This document shows positions 1 through 8,199 of a stretch of DNA of 41,713 nucleotides, one piece after another. Every line of letters starts with the position of its first letter. The first letter of the stretch is position 1. This DNA is from Oscillospiraceae bacterium. GTDB lineage: Bacteria; Bacillota; Clostridia; Oscillospirales; Oscillospiraceae. A program made the position numbers and the translations under genes. The stretch covers positions 1 to 41,713 of the forward strand of contig JAFQIL010000006.1 in NCBI GenBank assembly GCA_017397565.1, read 5' to 3'. Under the pieces are notes generated by a model that was not told the origin of the DNA, did not search any database, and saw nothing but the letters and a program-made list of their open reading frames with translations.

Positions 1-138
1 CACAGACTTCCGGCGATTCCGTCCAATTGCATCTGCGCTTGATGCAAACTATTCTCGAGGTCATTGAAAATAGGGACTGGCACCAGAACCCTTTGCAAGC
101 TACGGGTTCCATTGGTTGTCCTTATTATAACTCACTCC
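1..138 (-). other. Foreign sequence interrupting the SpoIVB-like gene; possible group II intron 5' part
   Basis: Read on the minus strand, homology to SpoIVB stops right after the codons for GIVQGM, and this sequence begins. It starts near GTGAG (135-131), which resembles the GUGNG 5' end of group II introns. It is rich in strong hairpins: GAACCC/GGGTTC enclosed by GGAC/GTCC, CTATTTTC/GAGAATAG, and TTGCATC/GATGCAA. Such packed hairpins look like a structured RNA (intron domain I) more than like protein-coding DNA. The element runs off the left edge, so neither a reverse transcriptase nor the 3' end can be seen. An insertion sequence end is the main alternative. Confidence 0.35.
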
Positions 139-972
139 CATACCCTGAACGATGCCGCCGGTGGCGTCTAACAGATCCGGGTCGGTGACCTTCAGCAGCA
201 GGTTTCTGCCGTTTTCCCGGGATTTGGGATAAATTTTCAAAATTTCCACAGAATATTCCTGCACACCCGTTTCCCCTACGGTGGAACGGATCACGGCTTG
301 GCCGGTGTGGATCTGGTCAGAAGCTGCTACCGGCAGAGGCTGGCCGGGAAAGGGTTCTTTCGTGATCCCGAACACGCCCCGGGTGGTATTGGCGGTAAGG
401 ATTCCCAGCGGCTCTTGGGAGGCGATACCACCCATCAGCTGTCCCGGCTGGCCGGCGCTGCCTTTTTTCACGGTGAGGATCCGGGCGGCATAGGCGTTTC
501 CGGCGGTTAAGGATAAGAGGTTTCCGTTACAGTCGTTGACCCCGTGTCCCAAGGTGCCGAAATTGCCGGTAGCCGGGTCATACCAGGAAACCGTACCTAC
601 CCCGGTGATGCCCCGGCGCAGGTATACACCCAAACGGTCGCCGGTGGGGGTCAGCTCCAAAGAGTGGGTGTCAGCGCCCCGCTGCACCAAAAGCCGCAAG
701 GGCTTGCCGGGGGTCAGGGCGCGGCGGATGTCCAAAGCATCGGTTACCTTTTTGCCGTTTGCCTGCAAGATCCGGTCGCCCACCGCAAGACCGGCTTTTT
801 GCAGCGTTTCTGAACAGGACGGCTCAAAGCCTGCCACGGTGACAGAGCCGTCCTGCAGCTCCAGTCCGATGAGCTGCCCGCCGGGGATCAGAGTCTCCGC
901 GGCGGCCGCGCCCATGGGGAAAACGGTTATCAGCAGCATCGCAAGCACGATGCCGATTGTCAATTTTTTCAT
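100..972 (-). pseudogene. SpoIVB-like S55 serine peptidase, cut off at the catalytic serine motif
   Basis: SpoIVB proteases act between the two membranes of the forespore and signal for sigma-K processing. The start chosen is the ATG at 972, 9 bases after AGGAGG; the upstream in-frame extension has no ribosome site and is basic and unlike the family. From this start the protein is 290 residues: a signal peptide (1-25, MKKLTIGIVL then AAAA), the family's LIPGG...IG segment, a PDZ domain (about 50-110) and the S55 core with GTLGHGVND carrying the catalytic His. The C-terminus should read GIVQGMSGSP followed by about 40 more residues. Here it reads GIVQGM and then GVSYNKDNQWNP and stop. The catalytic Ser is absent, so as read the product cannot be active. 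The gene is either broken by an insertion or restored by splicing or excision. Family identity is firm; the exact orthology (spoIVB or a paralogue) is not. Confidence 0.75.
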
Positions 973-1090
973 TTCTTCTGCCCTCCTTTTGTCTGCTCTT
1001 TTAATATGCCGTGTTCTTCGATGCCGTAAACGCAGAAAAAGTCGAAAAATCAGGGCAAGACTGGAAGGCAAGGCATTTTTTGAATAATGC

Positions 1091-1119
1091 TTGCTTGTCT
1101 TTTATTTTTAAGGTATGAT
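1091..1119 (+). promoter_or_regulatory. Sigma-A promoter of the fRMsr gene
   Basis: TTGCTT at 1091-1096 and TATGAT at 1114-1119 are separated by 17 bases and lie 23 bases before the start codon, with AAGGAGGG as ribosome site in between. Confidence 0.6.
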
Positions 1120-1142
1120 AGGGGCAAAAAGGAGGGATTTTT

Positions 1143-1607
1143 ATGGAAAAATCCGTAAATTATGGATCTGTTTGTGAGGTTTTGGCGGCCTTGACCCAAG
1201 GCGTGCCCCACAAGATCGCCAATTTGGCCAACGCCGCCGCGCTTTTGTGGCAGAAGCTCCCGGAAATCAACTGGGCGGGCTTTTACATTTTGGAAGAAAA
1301 CACCTTGGTGCTGGGGCCGTTTCAGGGAAAGCCAGCCTGCATTGAGATCCCGGTAGGCAGGGGCGTCTGCGGTACAGCGGCATTCCAAAATGCTACCCAG
1401 CTGGTGGAAGATGTCCATGCCTTCCCCGGACATATCGCCTGCGACAGCGCGTCCCGGTCGGAGATCGTAGTGCCTATTCGCTGTGGCGGTAAGGTTTGGG
1501 GCGTGCTGGATATTGACAGCCCGCAGCTTGCCCGGTTCACCCGGGAGGATCAAGAGGGACTGGAAAGGTTTGTGGCTGTTTTGGAAAAGGCGCTGTTTGG
1601 TCAGTAA
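1143..1607 (+). CDS. msrC: Free methionine-(R)-sulfoxide reductase, GAF domain (fRMsr)
   Basis: Reduces free L-methionine-(R)-S-oxide in the cytosol with thioredoxin-type electrons, repairing oxidised methionine. The 154-residue protein is a single GAF domain of the normal length for the family. The signature is clear: INWAGFYIL, then GRGVCGTAA and VHAFPGHIACDSASRSEIVVPI-type sequence. The three cysteines that form the active site and the resolving disulfide in E. coli fRMsr are all present, at 66, 76 and 100. The ATG at 1143 has AAGGAGGG at a good distance. The gene stands alone under its own promoter. A repeat element begins two bases after its stop codon. An anaerobe that meets oxygen only now and then would find such an enzyme useful; that link is inference. 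Confidence 0.9.
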   Translation: MEKSVNYGSVCEVLAALTQGVPHKIANLANAAALLWQKLPEINWAGFYILEENTLVLGPFQGKPACIEIPVGRGVCGTAAFQNATQLVEDVHAFPGHIACDSASRSEIVVPIRCGGKVWGVLDIDSPQLARFTREDQEGLERFVAVLEKALFGQ

Positions 1608-1608
1608 T

Positions 1609-1793
1609 GCCAATTCCCGTTTGTCGTGCTGATGCACGAATGAATAATTAATAATTAATAATGAATAATTGTGGTATTTCCTGCGGAAATGATTATAAAT
1701 ATGTCGCCGAAGGCGACTCCTTCATTGTTCATTATTCATCATTCATTATTCATTAGCAGGCGCAGCCTGCCAGATAAATGGCAATTTATTGGG
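1609..1793 (-). repeat. R1 repeat, copy 1 (reverse orientation)
   Basis: First of about six copies of an imperfect inverted repeat of 160-190 bases. The order is an outer border GCCAATTCCCG, a G+C hairpin, an A+T arm, a core with two small hairpins (GTCGCC/GGCGAC and ATTTCC/GGAAAT), the complementary A+T arm, a second G+C hairpin (GCAGGCGCAGCCTGC) and the border ATGGCAATTTATTGG. In this copy the core is reversed and the arms read TGAATAAT/ATTATTCA rather than the TTGACAAT/ATTGTCAA of other copies. It begins two bases after the stop codon of the gene before it. Confidence 0.8.
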
Positions 1794-1825
1794 GAATATT
1801 GGCGTGTTGGAAATGTTTAGGCTAT

Positions 1826-1882
1826 TTACCTATTGACAAAGTAGGTAAGTAGTGCTATATTACCCACAGAAATACTAGGTAA
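1826..1882 (+). promoter_or_regulatory. nifS promoter with two operator palindromes (probable IscR sites)
   Basis: TTGACA (1833-1838) and TATATT (1856-1861) form a 17-spaced promoter. Two palindromes with identical geometry overlap it: TTACCTA-N9-TAGGTAA at 1826-1848, covering the -35 box, and TTACCCA-N9-TAGGTAA at 1860-1882, covering the -10 edge and the start site. Their centres are 34 bases apart. The operon encodes an Rrf2-family regulator, so autoregulation by IscR responding to cluster supply is the likely reading. The palindromes are seen; the identity of the protein that binds them is inferred. Confidence 0.7.
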
Positions 1883-1896
1883 ATGAGGTATCCCAT

Positions 1897-3084
1897 ATGC
1901 AAGTCTATGCAGATAACGCCGCAACCACCAAAATCAGTGCCGCGGCTCTGGGGGCAATGATGCCCTGTTATGAAAAATTTTACGGAAATCCCTCTTCTTT
2001 GCACACCGTCGGTCAGGAGGCCAAGGAAGTGCTGGAGGATTGCCGCAGCCGGATGGCAAAGCTTCTTGGCTGCGATGCCCGGGAAGTTTATTTCACCTCC
2101 GGCGGCAGTGAGGCAGACAACCAGGCCATCATTTCCGCTGCCCGGCTGGGTGAACGGAAGGGTAAGAAGCACATTATTTCCACCGCTTTTGAGCATCATG
2201 CGGTGCTGCACACCTTAAACCGGCTGGAAAAGGAAGGCTTTGAGGTCACCTTGCTGGATGTGAAGGAAAATCACAACATCACAGCCCGTCAGGTGAAGGA
2301 AGCCATCCGGGAAGACACCTGCCTGGTGACGGTGATGTACGCCAACAACGAGATCGGCTCTGTTTTGCCCATTGCGGAAATCGGCGAGATCTGCAAGGAA
2401 GCCGGCGTTCCCTTCCACACCGATGCGGTGCAGGCGGTGGGGCATATCGCCATAGATGTGAAGGCCCAGAATATCGATATGCTGAGCCTGTCCGCCCACA
2501 AGTTCCACGGCCCCAAGGGCGTAGGTGCTCTGTACTGCCGCAGAGGCCTGGCGCTGACCAACGTCATTGACGGTGGCGCGCAGGAGCGGGGCAAGCGGGC
2601 CGGCACGGAGAATCTGCCCGGCATCTGCGGCATGGTGGCGGCTTTGGAAGAGGCTTGCGCCCACCTGGAAGAAAACACCGCCAAGGTCACAGCCCTGCGG
2701 GACAAGCTGATCGCCGGTCTTTCTCAGATCCCCCATTGTGATCTGAATGGCGATCGGGTGAACCGGTTGCCCGGCAACGTCAGCTTTTGCTTTGAGGGCA
2801 TCGAGGGCGAGGCACTGCTGCTGTATCTGGACATGGAAGGGGTTTGCGCTTCCTCCGGCTCTGCCTGCACCTCCGGCTCTTTGGATCCCAGCCATGTGCT
2901 GCTGGCCATCGGCAGAGTTCACGATGTGGCCCACGGCAGCTTACGGCTGAGTCTGTGTGAGTACAACACGGAAGAAGAGATCGACCATATTCTCACCGTC
3001 GTTCCCCAGGTGGTGGAGCGGCTGCGGAACATGAGTCCGGTATGGCGGGATCTGCAAAGCGGGAAGAGAGAATACATTCTCTAA
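1897..3084 (+). CDS. nifS: Cysteine desulfurase NifS/IscS
   Basis: PLP enzyme that takes sulfur from cysteine as an enzyme persulfide and passes it to the NifU scaffold, and possibly also to cofactor thiolation. The 395-residue length is normal. The N-terminus has DNAATT, the PLP lysine is K202 in SLSAHKFHGPKG, and the persulfide cysteine is C324 in the SSGSACTSGSLDPSHVL-type loop. This is the long-loop, NifS/IscS class. The ATG at 1897 has GAGG just upstream. It is the first gene of nifS-nifU-iscR, under the operator-flanked promoter. The 229-base gap to nifU is filled by a repeat relic, so the operon was probably tighter once. It also serves a region full of Fe-S enzymes and needs to feed sulfur to FdhD and the pterin pathway, which is inference. 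Confidence 0.95.
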   Translation: MQVYADNAATTKISAAALGAMMPCYEKFYGNPSSLHTVGQEAKEVLEDCRSRMAKLLGCDAREVYFTSGGSEADNQAIISAARLGERKGKKHIISTAFEHHAVLHTLNRLEKEGFEVTLLDVKENHNITARQVKEAIREDTCLVTVMYANNEIGSVLPIAEIGEICKEAGVPFHTDAVQAVGHIAIDVKAQNIDMLSLSAHKFHGPKGVGALYCRRGLALTNVIDGGAQERGKRAGTENLPGICGMVAALEEACAHLEENTAKVTALRDKLIAGLSQIPHCDLNGDRVNRLPGNVSFCFEGIEGEALLLYLDMEGVCASSGSACTSGSLDPSHVLLAIGRVHDVAHGSLRLSLCEYNTEEEIDHILTVVPQVVERLRNMSPVWRDLQSGKREYIL

Positions 3085-3109
3085 CAACAGCCTTTACAAA
3101 AGCAGAAAT

Positions 3110-3296
3110 TCTATTTTGTAACGGTTGCTTCGCAACCTACACCTCATCAGTCATTTGCTCGTTCCTCGCAAATGCCAGCTGCGTTCTGCGGAACGCCCGG
3201 TCGGCAGCTCTGACAGTCCACCGGACTGTCATTCACTACCGCCGACTGCGCTTCGCTTACCTCAAGGGGAAGCCTTTATCGCAATGACATTCAAAA
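3110..3296. repeat. Repeat relic between nifS and nifU (R4-related)
   Basis: The gap has no gene. It contains palindromic pieces such as GGTTGCTTCGCAACC, and its right part (ACCTCATCAGTCA ... CTCAAGGGGAAGCC ... ATCGCAATGAC) resembles the right half of the R4 repeat at 19754-19935. It looks like a degraded or partial copy. It ends shortly before the nifU ribosome site. Confidence 0.5.
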
Positions 3297-3313
3297 TGAA
3301 AGGAAATCATATT

Positions 3314-3742
3314 ATGGCTCTTTACAGTGAAAAGGTCATGGACCATTTTAAGAACCCCCGGAATGTTGGCGTGATCGACAACGCCGACGGCGTGGGTGAA
3401 GTTGGCAACGCCAAGTGCGGCGACATTATGAAGATCTATCTGAAGATCGAAAACAACATCATTGAGGATGTGAAGTTTGAGACCTTCGGCTGCGGCAGCG
3501 CCATTGCATCTTCTTCCATGGCTACGGAGATGATCAAGGGCAAGTCCATTTTTGAGGCTATGGAGCTGACCAATAGGGCGGTGGCAGAGGCTTTGGACGG
3601 CTTGCCCGCAGCGAAGCTCCACTGCTCCGTACTGGCAGAGGAAGCCATCAAGAAGGCACTGAAGGACTACTTCGACCGCAACAACATTCCCTACGATAAG
3701 AAGCAATTCCCCGACTGCGAGAATTGCCAGCACTGCCATTAA
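3314..3742 (+). CDS. nifU: Iron-sulfur cluster scaffold NifU/IscU-like
   Basis: Scaffold on which Fe-S clusters are built from NifS-derived sulfur. The start used is ATG 3314, giving 142 residues beginning MALYSEKVMDHFKNPRN, the standard N-terminus; the longer frame upstream runs through repeat DNA. The three cluster cysteines are C35 (NAKCGD), C60 (FGCGSA) and C104 (LHCSVLAEEA), with Asp37 next to the first. The C-terminus ends in an extra CENCQHCH cluster (C135, C138, C141), which plain IscU lacks and which is common in clostridial NifU-like proteins. AAAGGAAA serves as ribosome site. It is followed four bases later by iscR. Confidence 0.93.
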   Translation: MALYSEKVMDHFKNPRNVGVIDNADGVGEVGNAKCGDIMKIYLKIENNIIEDVKFETFGCGSAIASSSMATEMIKGKSIFEAMELTNRAVAEALDGLPAAKLHCSVLAEEAIKKALKDYFDRNNIPYDKKQFPDCENCQHCH

Positions 3743-3746
3743 GCCT

Positions 3747-4160
3747 ATGATCGTATCGACAAAAGGCCGCTATGCCCTGCGGGTCATGGTCTGTCTTGCC
3801 CAGCGGGGGCGGGAGGAGTATGTACCCTTGAAGGAGATCGCGGAATCGGAAAATATGTCCCAAAAGTATTTGGAGAGCATCATGACGGTGCTGAGCAAGG
3901 CGGGGTTTGTGGATGCCGTTCACGGAAAAGGCGGCGGCTATCGCTTAAACCGCAGCCCGGAGGGCTACACCATCGGCTCCATTCTGAAGCTGACGGAGGG
4001 CTCTTTGGCGGCAGTTTCCTGCACCAGCCAGGGTCCGGCGGCCTGCTCCCGGACAGAATGCTGCCACACCAAGCCTATGTGGGACAGGCTGGACAAGATG
4101 ATCGATGACTTTTTCGAGGGGATCACCGTGGCGGATCTGCTGGCGGGCAGTGCCCGCTGA
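3747..4160 (+). CDS. iscR: Rrf2-family regulator, IscR-like
   Basis: Winged-helix repressor of about 137 residues. The DNA-binding half (1-65) includes STKGRYALRVM and SQKYLESIMTVLSKAGFV, then the GKGGGYRL wing. The cluster-binding region has C92, C100, C105/C106 and H107; E. coli IscR uses C92, C98, C104 and H107, so a [2Fe-2S] sensor is likely although the spacing differs slightly. It lies 4 bases after nifU with no clear ribosome site, which suggests translational coupling. The two operators upstream of nifS are the probable target. The last codons and the stop (AGSAR then TGA) are built from an R3 repeat, so the C-terminus has been replaced or extended by repeat insertion. CymR is the main alternative, but the cysteine set and the operon favour IscR. 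Confidence 0.88.
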   Translation: MIVSTKGRYALRVMVCLAQRGREEYVPLKEIAESENMSQKYLESIMTVLSKAGFVDAVHGKGGGYRLNRSPEGYTIGSILKLTEGSLAAVSCTSQGPAACSRTECCHTKPMWDRLDKMIDDFFEGITVADLLAGSAR

Positions 4161-4275
4161 CAATCTCGGGACTGATAGTCTGACGGTATTCGTTACACAT
4201 CCTATCACCGCCCGGTTCGGGACCGGGTTTGAACCGACAGAATTCCATTTGTTGGGCGGGCAGTGCCCGCTAAAA
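4142..4275 (+). repeat. R3 repeat, copy 1, overlapping the iscR stop
   Basis: GGCGGGCAGTGCCCGCTGAC ... CTCGGGACTG ... ACCGCCCGGTTCG matches the repeat copies at 19597 and 28297. It starts inside the last codons of iscR and ends with a second GGCGGGCAGTGCCCGC hairpin. Confidence 0.7.
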
Positions 4276-4290
4276 ATACGAATACCATGA

Positions 4291-4319
4291 AAAAAATCGG
4301 CACGATTGTGCCGATTTTT
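4291..4319 (+). terminator. Terminator after iscR
   Basis: AAAAATCGGCAC, loop GATT, GTGCCGATTTTT. The A and T flanks on both sides allow it to end transcription from both iscR and the opposing DUF1576 gene. Confidence 0.8.
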
Positions 4320-4389
4320 CTGTTTCGGACACCCCGGAGGGGTGTCCCTACGATCTAAAACGGGAAGTTTTCCTCTTAGTGAGACAATC

Positions 4390-5727
4390 TTATTTTCTTA
4401 AGGCCTTTCTTAGTTCCTGACGTTCCAGCTTTGTTTTAAATAGCCGCTCCAAGCCTGGAACCATCAGCAGGCATACCAACGCGGCAGTGAAGCCACCGTT
4501 GTACAGACACATATCACCGTGGAGCAACGGAATCGTAGTAACCATAAAATAGTGCAAGATTGCTGCTACCAAACCGTAACGCCAACCGTAATGATCACTG
4601 ATGGGACTTAACCCATTTGCATAACAGATACCAACGATAATGTTTTGCGAATTGAGTGTCTGTGCAAAGGGAACACCCGCAAAAGCAGAGATCAACCGTG
4701 TTCCGTAGGAAGCTAGCACATAACCCAGTATAATGGACCAAGTATTGCCCGGGTGGGAACCGGAATTGCAGGTGGCGAGCATGCAGAAAACAACACCAAA
4801 GGTAATGCCGTTAAAGGGTGCACCGATGATATTATAATATGCCAAAATGAACAAGCCGAACAGACCCACATTCATCAGCATTGTAGCATTGCCGTAGGTG
4901 GCAGAGAAGTTCCGCACAAACTTCGGATCGGACATCAGCTTCCAATAATCCTTTGGCCTGCAACCCATTGAAAAAGCAAGCACAATGCAAGCAGAGAACA
5001 GACAAGCACAGAAAGTGTTGACAATGGTAGATGAGGCCACCGTGATATCTGCAACAGCCAAAGGAACCGGCACACCAACCGCTTTGTAAAGAAATCCCTG
5101 GAGCAGCAGCGCGGTCATTCCCACCGGCAGCGCTGCAGAGTATATATCAAAACCTTTGTGGACCTTGGGAGAATTATCCAGACCGGCAGGAAGGAATAAG
5201 CCGCATACGATGCCTACACCTGCGGCCAGCAGAAAACCGCCCAGTCGAAAACCTACAACCTCAGGATTGGGGTAACGAACCAAAAACTCGGAAAAGAATG
5301 GTGCCAGACCGGTGGTAAAAAGCATGGCGTTGGTGTGATTCCCAAGCTTTTCTTTTTTGATGATGCAGTACAGCACCACTCCCAAAACACCAAACCACAT
5401 ATTTAAAATATGGATGCCCCAAGAACCGAAACCGGTTGTCAGAATCGTAACCAATGTAGCTGTGCTGTTGTCCTTATCTCCCGGCAGGCAGTACAGCCCG
5501 GTACAACACAGGCCTACCAATCCCATGTTTAGGAAAGTAGCAGAAAAGCCACCTACCGCAAAGAAGTTGGTATATGCTTTGGTGGGCTGGCTCAAAATCC
5601 GCACCAACCCCGACAGCATGTCAGACCGATCCGGCATGAAAACAGCGGCGATCACAAAGCTGCTGCTGAAAAACAAAAGGAACAGCTTTAAAAAGGAACG
5701 TTCGGAAAGTTGGTTCAGCTTTCTCAT
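4390..5727 (-). CDS. DUF1576 polytopic membrane protein
   Basis: A 445-residue, strongly hydrophobic protein recognisable as the DUF1576 family, whose function is not known. It has roughly ten membrane segments, with conserved-looking stretches such as ATYGNATMLMNVG, NSGSHPGNTWSIILGY and NGLSPISDHYGWRYG, rich in Gly, His and Asp near predicted membrane ends, as in transporters. GAGGTG is placed just before the ATG at 5727. It is transcribed alone, downstream of the terminator that closes the diaphorase genes, and opposite iscR. A weak promoter (TTGAAA/TATTAT) lies in the short gap. Nothing here ties it firmly to the Mo/W genes; a transport role is a guess from topology. Confidence 0.75.
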   Translation of the reverse strand: MRKLNQLSERSFLKLFLLFFSSSFVIAAVFMPDRSDMLSGLVRILSQPTKAYTNFFAVGGFSATFLNMGLVGLCCTGLYCLPGDKDNSTATLVTILTTGFGSWGIHILNMWFGVLGVVLYCIIKKEKLGNHTNAMLFTTGLAPFFSEFLVRYPNPEVVGFRLGGFLLAAGVGIVCGLFLPAGLDNSPKVHKGFDIYSAALPVGMTALLLQGFLYKAVGVPVPLAVADITVASSTIVNTFCACLFSACIVLAFSMGCRPKDYWKLMSDPKFVRNFSATYGNATMLMNVGLFGLFILAYYNIIGAPFNGITFGVVFCMLATCNSGSHPGNTWSIILGYVLASYGTRLISAFAGVPFAQTLNSQNIIVGICYANGLSPISDHYGWRYGLVAAILHYFMVTTIPLLHGDMCLYNGGFTAALVCLLMVPGLERLFKTKLERQELRKALRK

Positions 5728-5780
5728 AGCAACACCTCGATCCCATGATAATACACAAATGACAAATTTTTCAAAGGGAA

Positions 5781-5816
5781 TAAAAAACAGGGCCGCACAG
5801 CAAAACTGTGCGGCCC
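5781..5816 (-). terminator. Terminator of the nuoE-nuoF-like operon
   Basis: Perfect 11-base stem GGGCCGCACAG with loop TTTTG on the minus strand, followed by a run of T (plus-strand positions 5787-5781). Confidence 0.9.
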
Positions 5817-5832
5817 TTACGAATGAAATATC

Positions 5833-7713
5833 TTACTTCTTTACGATAGCCTTCAGCTTGCAGGTAGCAATACATGCGCCGCACTTGACACACTTCTGAG
5901 CGTCGATCTGATAGGAAGGCAGCTTCTTACCGGGAGCAATATAATCGGTCTTTTCGATTGCGCCGGCGGGGCAAGCCTTGGCACAGCGACCGCAGCCGAC
6001 ACAATTATCCTGCTCGATGACGTAGCTCATCAGGTTCTTACAAACCTTGGCAGGGCAGGTCTTATCCACCACGTGTGCAATGTACTCATCCCGGAAGTGC
6101 TTCATAGTAGACACGACGGGGTTGGAAGCAGTCTGGCCCAGCGCGCACAGGGAACCGGTCTTGATCAGGTTGCTGATCTCTTCCAGCTTGTCCAGGTCTT
6201 CCAGAGTGCCCTTGCCCTCGGTGATCTTGGTGAGGATCTCCAGCATACGGCGGGTACCGATACGGCAGGGAGTACACTTACCGCAGGACTCATCGCAGAT
6301 GAATTCCATATAGAACTTGGCAACGTCAACCATGCAGTTGTCTTCGTCCATGACGATAGCGCCACCAGAGCCCATCATAGAACCCTTAGCAACCAGGTTG
6401 TCAAAATCGATAGGCTCATCCAGGTTTTCTGCTGTCAGACAGCCGCCGGAGGGGCCGCCGGTCTGGATCGCCTTAAACTTCTTGCCGTCGGGAATGCCGC
6501 CGCCAATGTCGTAGATCAGCTCACGCAGCGTGGTACCCATAGGAATCTCCACCAGGCCAACATTATTGACCTTGCCACCCAGAGCGAAGACCTTGGTGCC
6601 CTTGGACTTCTCGGTACCGCAGGAGGCAAACTCCTCAGCACCCTCGCGGAGAATGTAGGGAACACAAGCCAGAGTCTCAACGTTGTTAACGATGGTGGGC
6701 TCTGCCCACAGACCCTTTACAGCGGGGAAAGGAGGACGGGGGCGAGGCATACCGCGCTTGCCCTCAATAGAGTTCAGCAAAGCAGTTTCTTCGCCGCAGA
6801 CGAATGCGCCTGCACCAAGACGGATGTGTGCCTGGAAGCTGAAGCCGGTGCCAAGAATATTTTCGCCCAGAATACCGATCTCGTTCATCTGCTTAATTGC
6901 GTTGCGCAGACGGTTCACGGCGATGGGATACTCCGCACGGACATAGAAATAACCTTCGGTAGCGCCAATAGCATAGCCGGCGATCATCATGCCTTCGATA
7001 ACGGCATAGGGGTTACCCTCCAGAATGGAGCGGTCCATGAAAGCACCGGGGTCGCCCTCGTCACCGTTGCAGACCACATATTTCTGGTCGCTCTGGGAGC
7101 CGTAAGCAAACATCCACTTTCTGCCGGTGGGGAAGCCGCCGCCGCCACGACCGCGCAGGCCGGAAGCCAGCACTTCATCGATAACTGCCTTGCGGTCCAT
7201 GCTCAGTGCCCGCTTCAGGCCCTGGAATGCACCGTAGCCCATAGCTTCTTCAATGTTTTCGGGGTTGATAACACCGCCGCCGTGAAGAGCAACGCGCTTC
7301 TGCTTCTTATAGAAATTGATATCGTCCTGTTTAGCAACCTTCTCGCCGGTATTGGGCTCGATGTACAGCAGGCGCTCAATAATTTCGCCGCCCTTGATGT
7401 CTTTTTCGAAGATTTCTTCCACATCTTCCACCTTGACCAGACGGTAAAGGGTGTCTTCGGGCAGAATCTTAACGAAAGGACCCTGAGAACAGAAACCGAA
7501 GCAGCCAACAGTATTGACGGTAACCTTATCTTCCATGTGATTTTCGGCAACCAGTGCATCAAACTTGCCCTTGATGTCCATGGAATTGGAGGACAGACAG
7601 CCGGTACCGCCACACAGCAGAATGGCACGCTTGCCATTAGAACCGTCCAGCTTGGCCTTCAGCGCGTCGGTGCAGGAACAGATCCTGGAATCCAGCTCAG
7701 CAAAATTCTTCAT
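5833..7713 (-). CDS. NuoF/HndC-type NADH-binding flavoprotein subunit
   Basis: Diaphorase subunit that exchanges electrons between NAD(P)H and iron-sulfur clusters through FMN. The domains in its 626 residues are: a thioredoxin-like [2Fe-2S] domain (C34, C39, C71, C75), the NuoF FMN/NADH core with GLRGRGGGGFPTGRKW and the GEETALLNSIEG region, a [4Fe-4S] motif ESCGKCTPCRIG with a further Cys in SLCALGQ, and a C-terminal two-cluster ferredoxin (CVGCGRCAKACP and CVKCGACIATCK). This extended architecture is that of HndC/HydB in bifurcating hydrogenases and formate dehydrogenases. Its ATG directly follows the stop of the NuoE-like gene. The hydrogenase subunit usually found with it is missing; the divergent formate dehydrogenase is the probable partner. 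Whether it bifurcates cannot be read from sequence alone. Confidence 0.93.
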   Translation of the reverse strand: MKNFAELDSRICSCTDALKAKLDGSNGKRAILLCGGTGCLSSNSMDIKGKFDALVAENHMEDKVTVNTVGCFGFCSQGPFVKILPEDTLYRLVKVEDVEEIFEKDIKGGEIIERLLYIEPNTGEKVAKQDDINFYKKQKRVALHGGGVINPENIEEAMGYGAFQGLKRALSMDRKAVIDEVLASGLRGRGGGGFPTGRKWMFAYGSQSDQKYVVCNGDEGDPGAFMDRSILEGNPYAVIEGMMIAGYAIGATEGYFYVRAEYPIAVNRLRNAIKQMNEIGILGENILGTGFSFQAHIRLGAGAFVCGEETALLNSIEGKRGMPRPRPPFPAVKGLWAEPTIVNNVETLACVPYILREGAEEFASCGTEKSKGTKVFALGGKVNNVGLVEIPMGTTLRELIYDIGGGIPDGKKFKAIQTGGPSGGCLTAENLDEPIDFDNLVAKGSMMGSGGAIVMDEDNCMVDVAKFYMEFICDESCGKCTPCRIGTRRMLEILTKITEGKGTLEDLDKLEEISNLIKTGSLCALGQTASNPVVSTMKHFRDEYIAHVVDKTCPAKVCKNLMSYVIEQDNCVGCGRCAKACPAGAIEKTDYIAPGKKLPSYQIDAQKCVKCGACIATCKLKAIVKK

Positions 7714-8199
7714 TTAGTTAGCCTCCTTTGCCCGGTATTCTTCCACAACGCCGGCTACGGCATCCACAGACATCTTGGGATAGACCTTGCCGTTGATAGT
7801 AACAGCAGGAGCAATACCACAGGCACCGATGCAGCGCAGCGCGTCGATGGTGAACATGCCGTCTGCGGTAGTCTCACCGGGCTTGATGCCCAGAATCTCG
7901 GAGAATTTGTCGATGATCTGCTGTGCACCCTTGACATAGCAGGCAGTGCCCAGACAGCAGCCGATGATGTACTTGCCCTTCGGCTCCAGAGAGAAGAAGG
8001 AGTAGAAAGTGACAACGCCGTAGATCTCTGCTACGGGGATACCGGTCTTTTCAGAAACGAGCTGCTGTACATCCAGAGGAATATAACCGTATTCGTTCTG
8101 GATATCGCTGAGGATCATCATCAGCGGTGTCTTTTCATTTACATATCTGTCGCAGATCTGGGTGATCTTCTTGACACCGGCTTCACTGATATGAGCCAT
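7714..8199 (-). CDS. NuoE/HndA-type [2Fe-2S] subunit
   Basis: Thioredoxin-like [2Fe-2S] protein that works with the NuoF-type subunit. The length of 161 residues is normal. The four cluster ligands are C82 and C87 (CLGTAC) and C123 and C127 (CIGAC). The N-terminal helical part with NEYGYIPLDVQQLVSEKTGIP-type sequence and VVTFYSFF is standard. AGGAGG stands well placed before the ATG at 8199. It is the first gene of the two-gene diaphorase operon and divergent from fdhA across a 304-base gap with matched promoters, which suggests co-regulation of the two halves of one complex. Confidence 0.93.
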   Translation of the reverse strand: MAHISEAGVKKITQICDRYVNEKTPLMMILSDIQNEYGYIPLDVQQLVSEKTGIPVAEIYGVVTFYSFFSLEPKGKYIIGCCLGTACYVKGAQQIIDKFSEILGIKPGETTADGMFTIDALRCIGACGIAPAVTINGKVYPKMSVDAVAGVVEEYRAKEAN

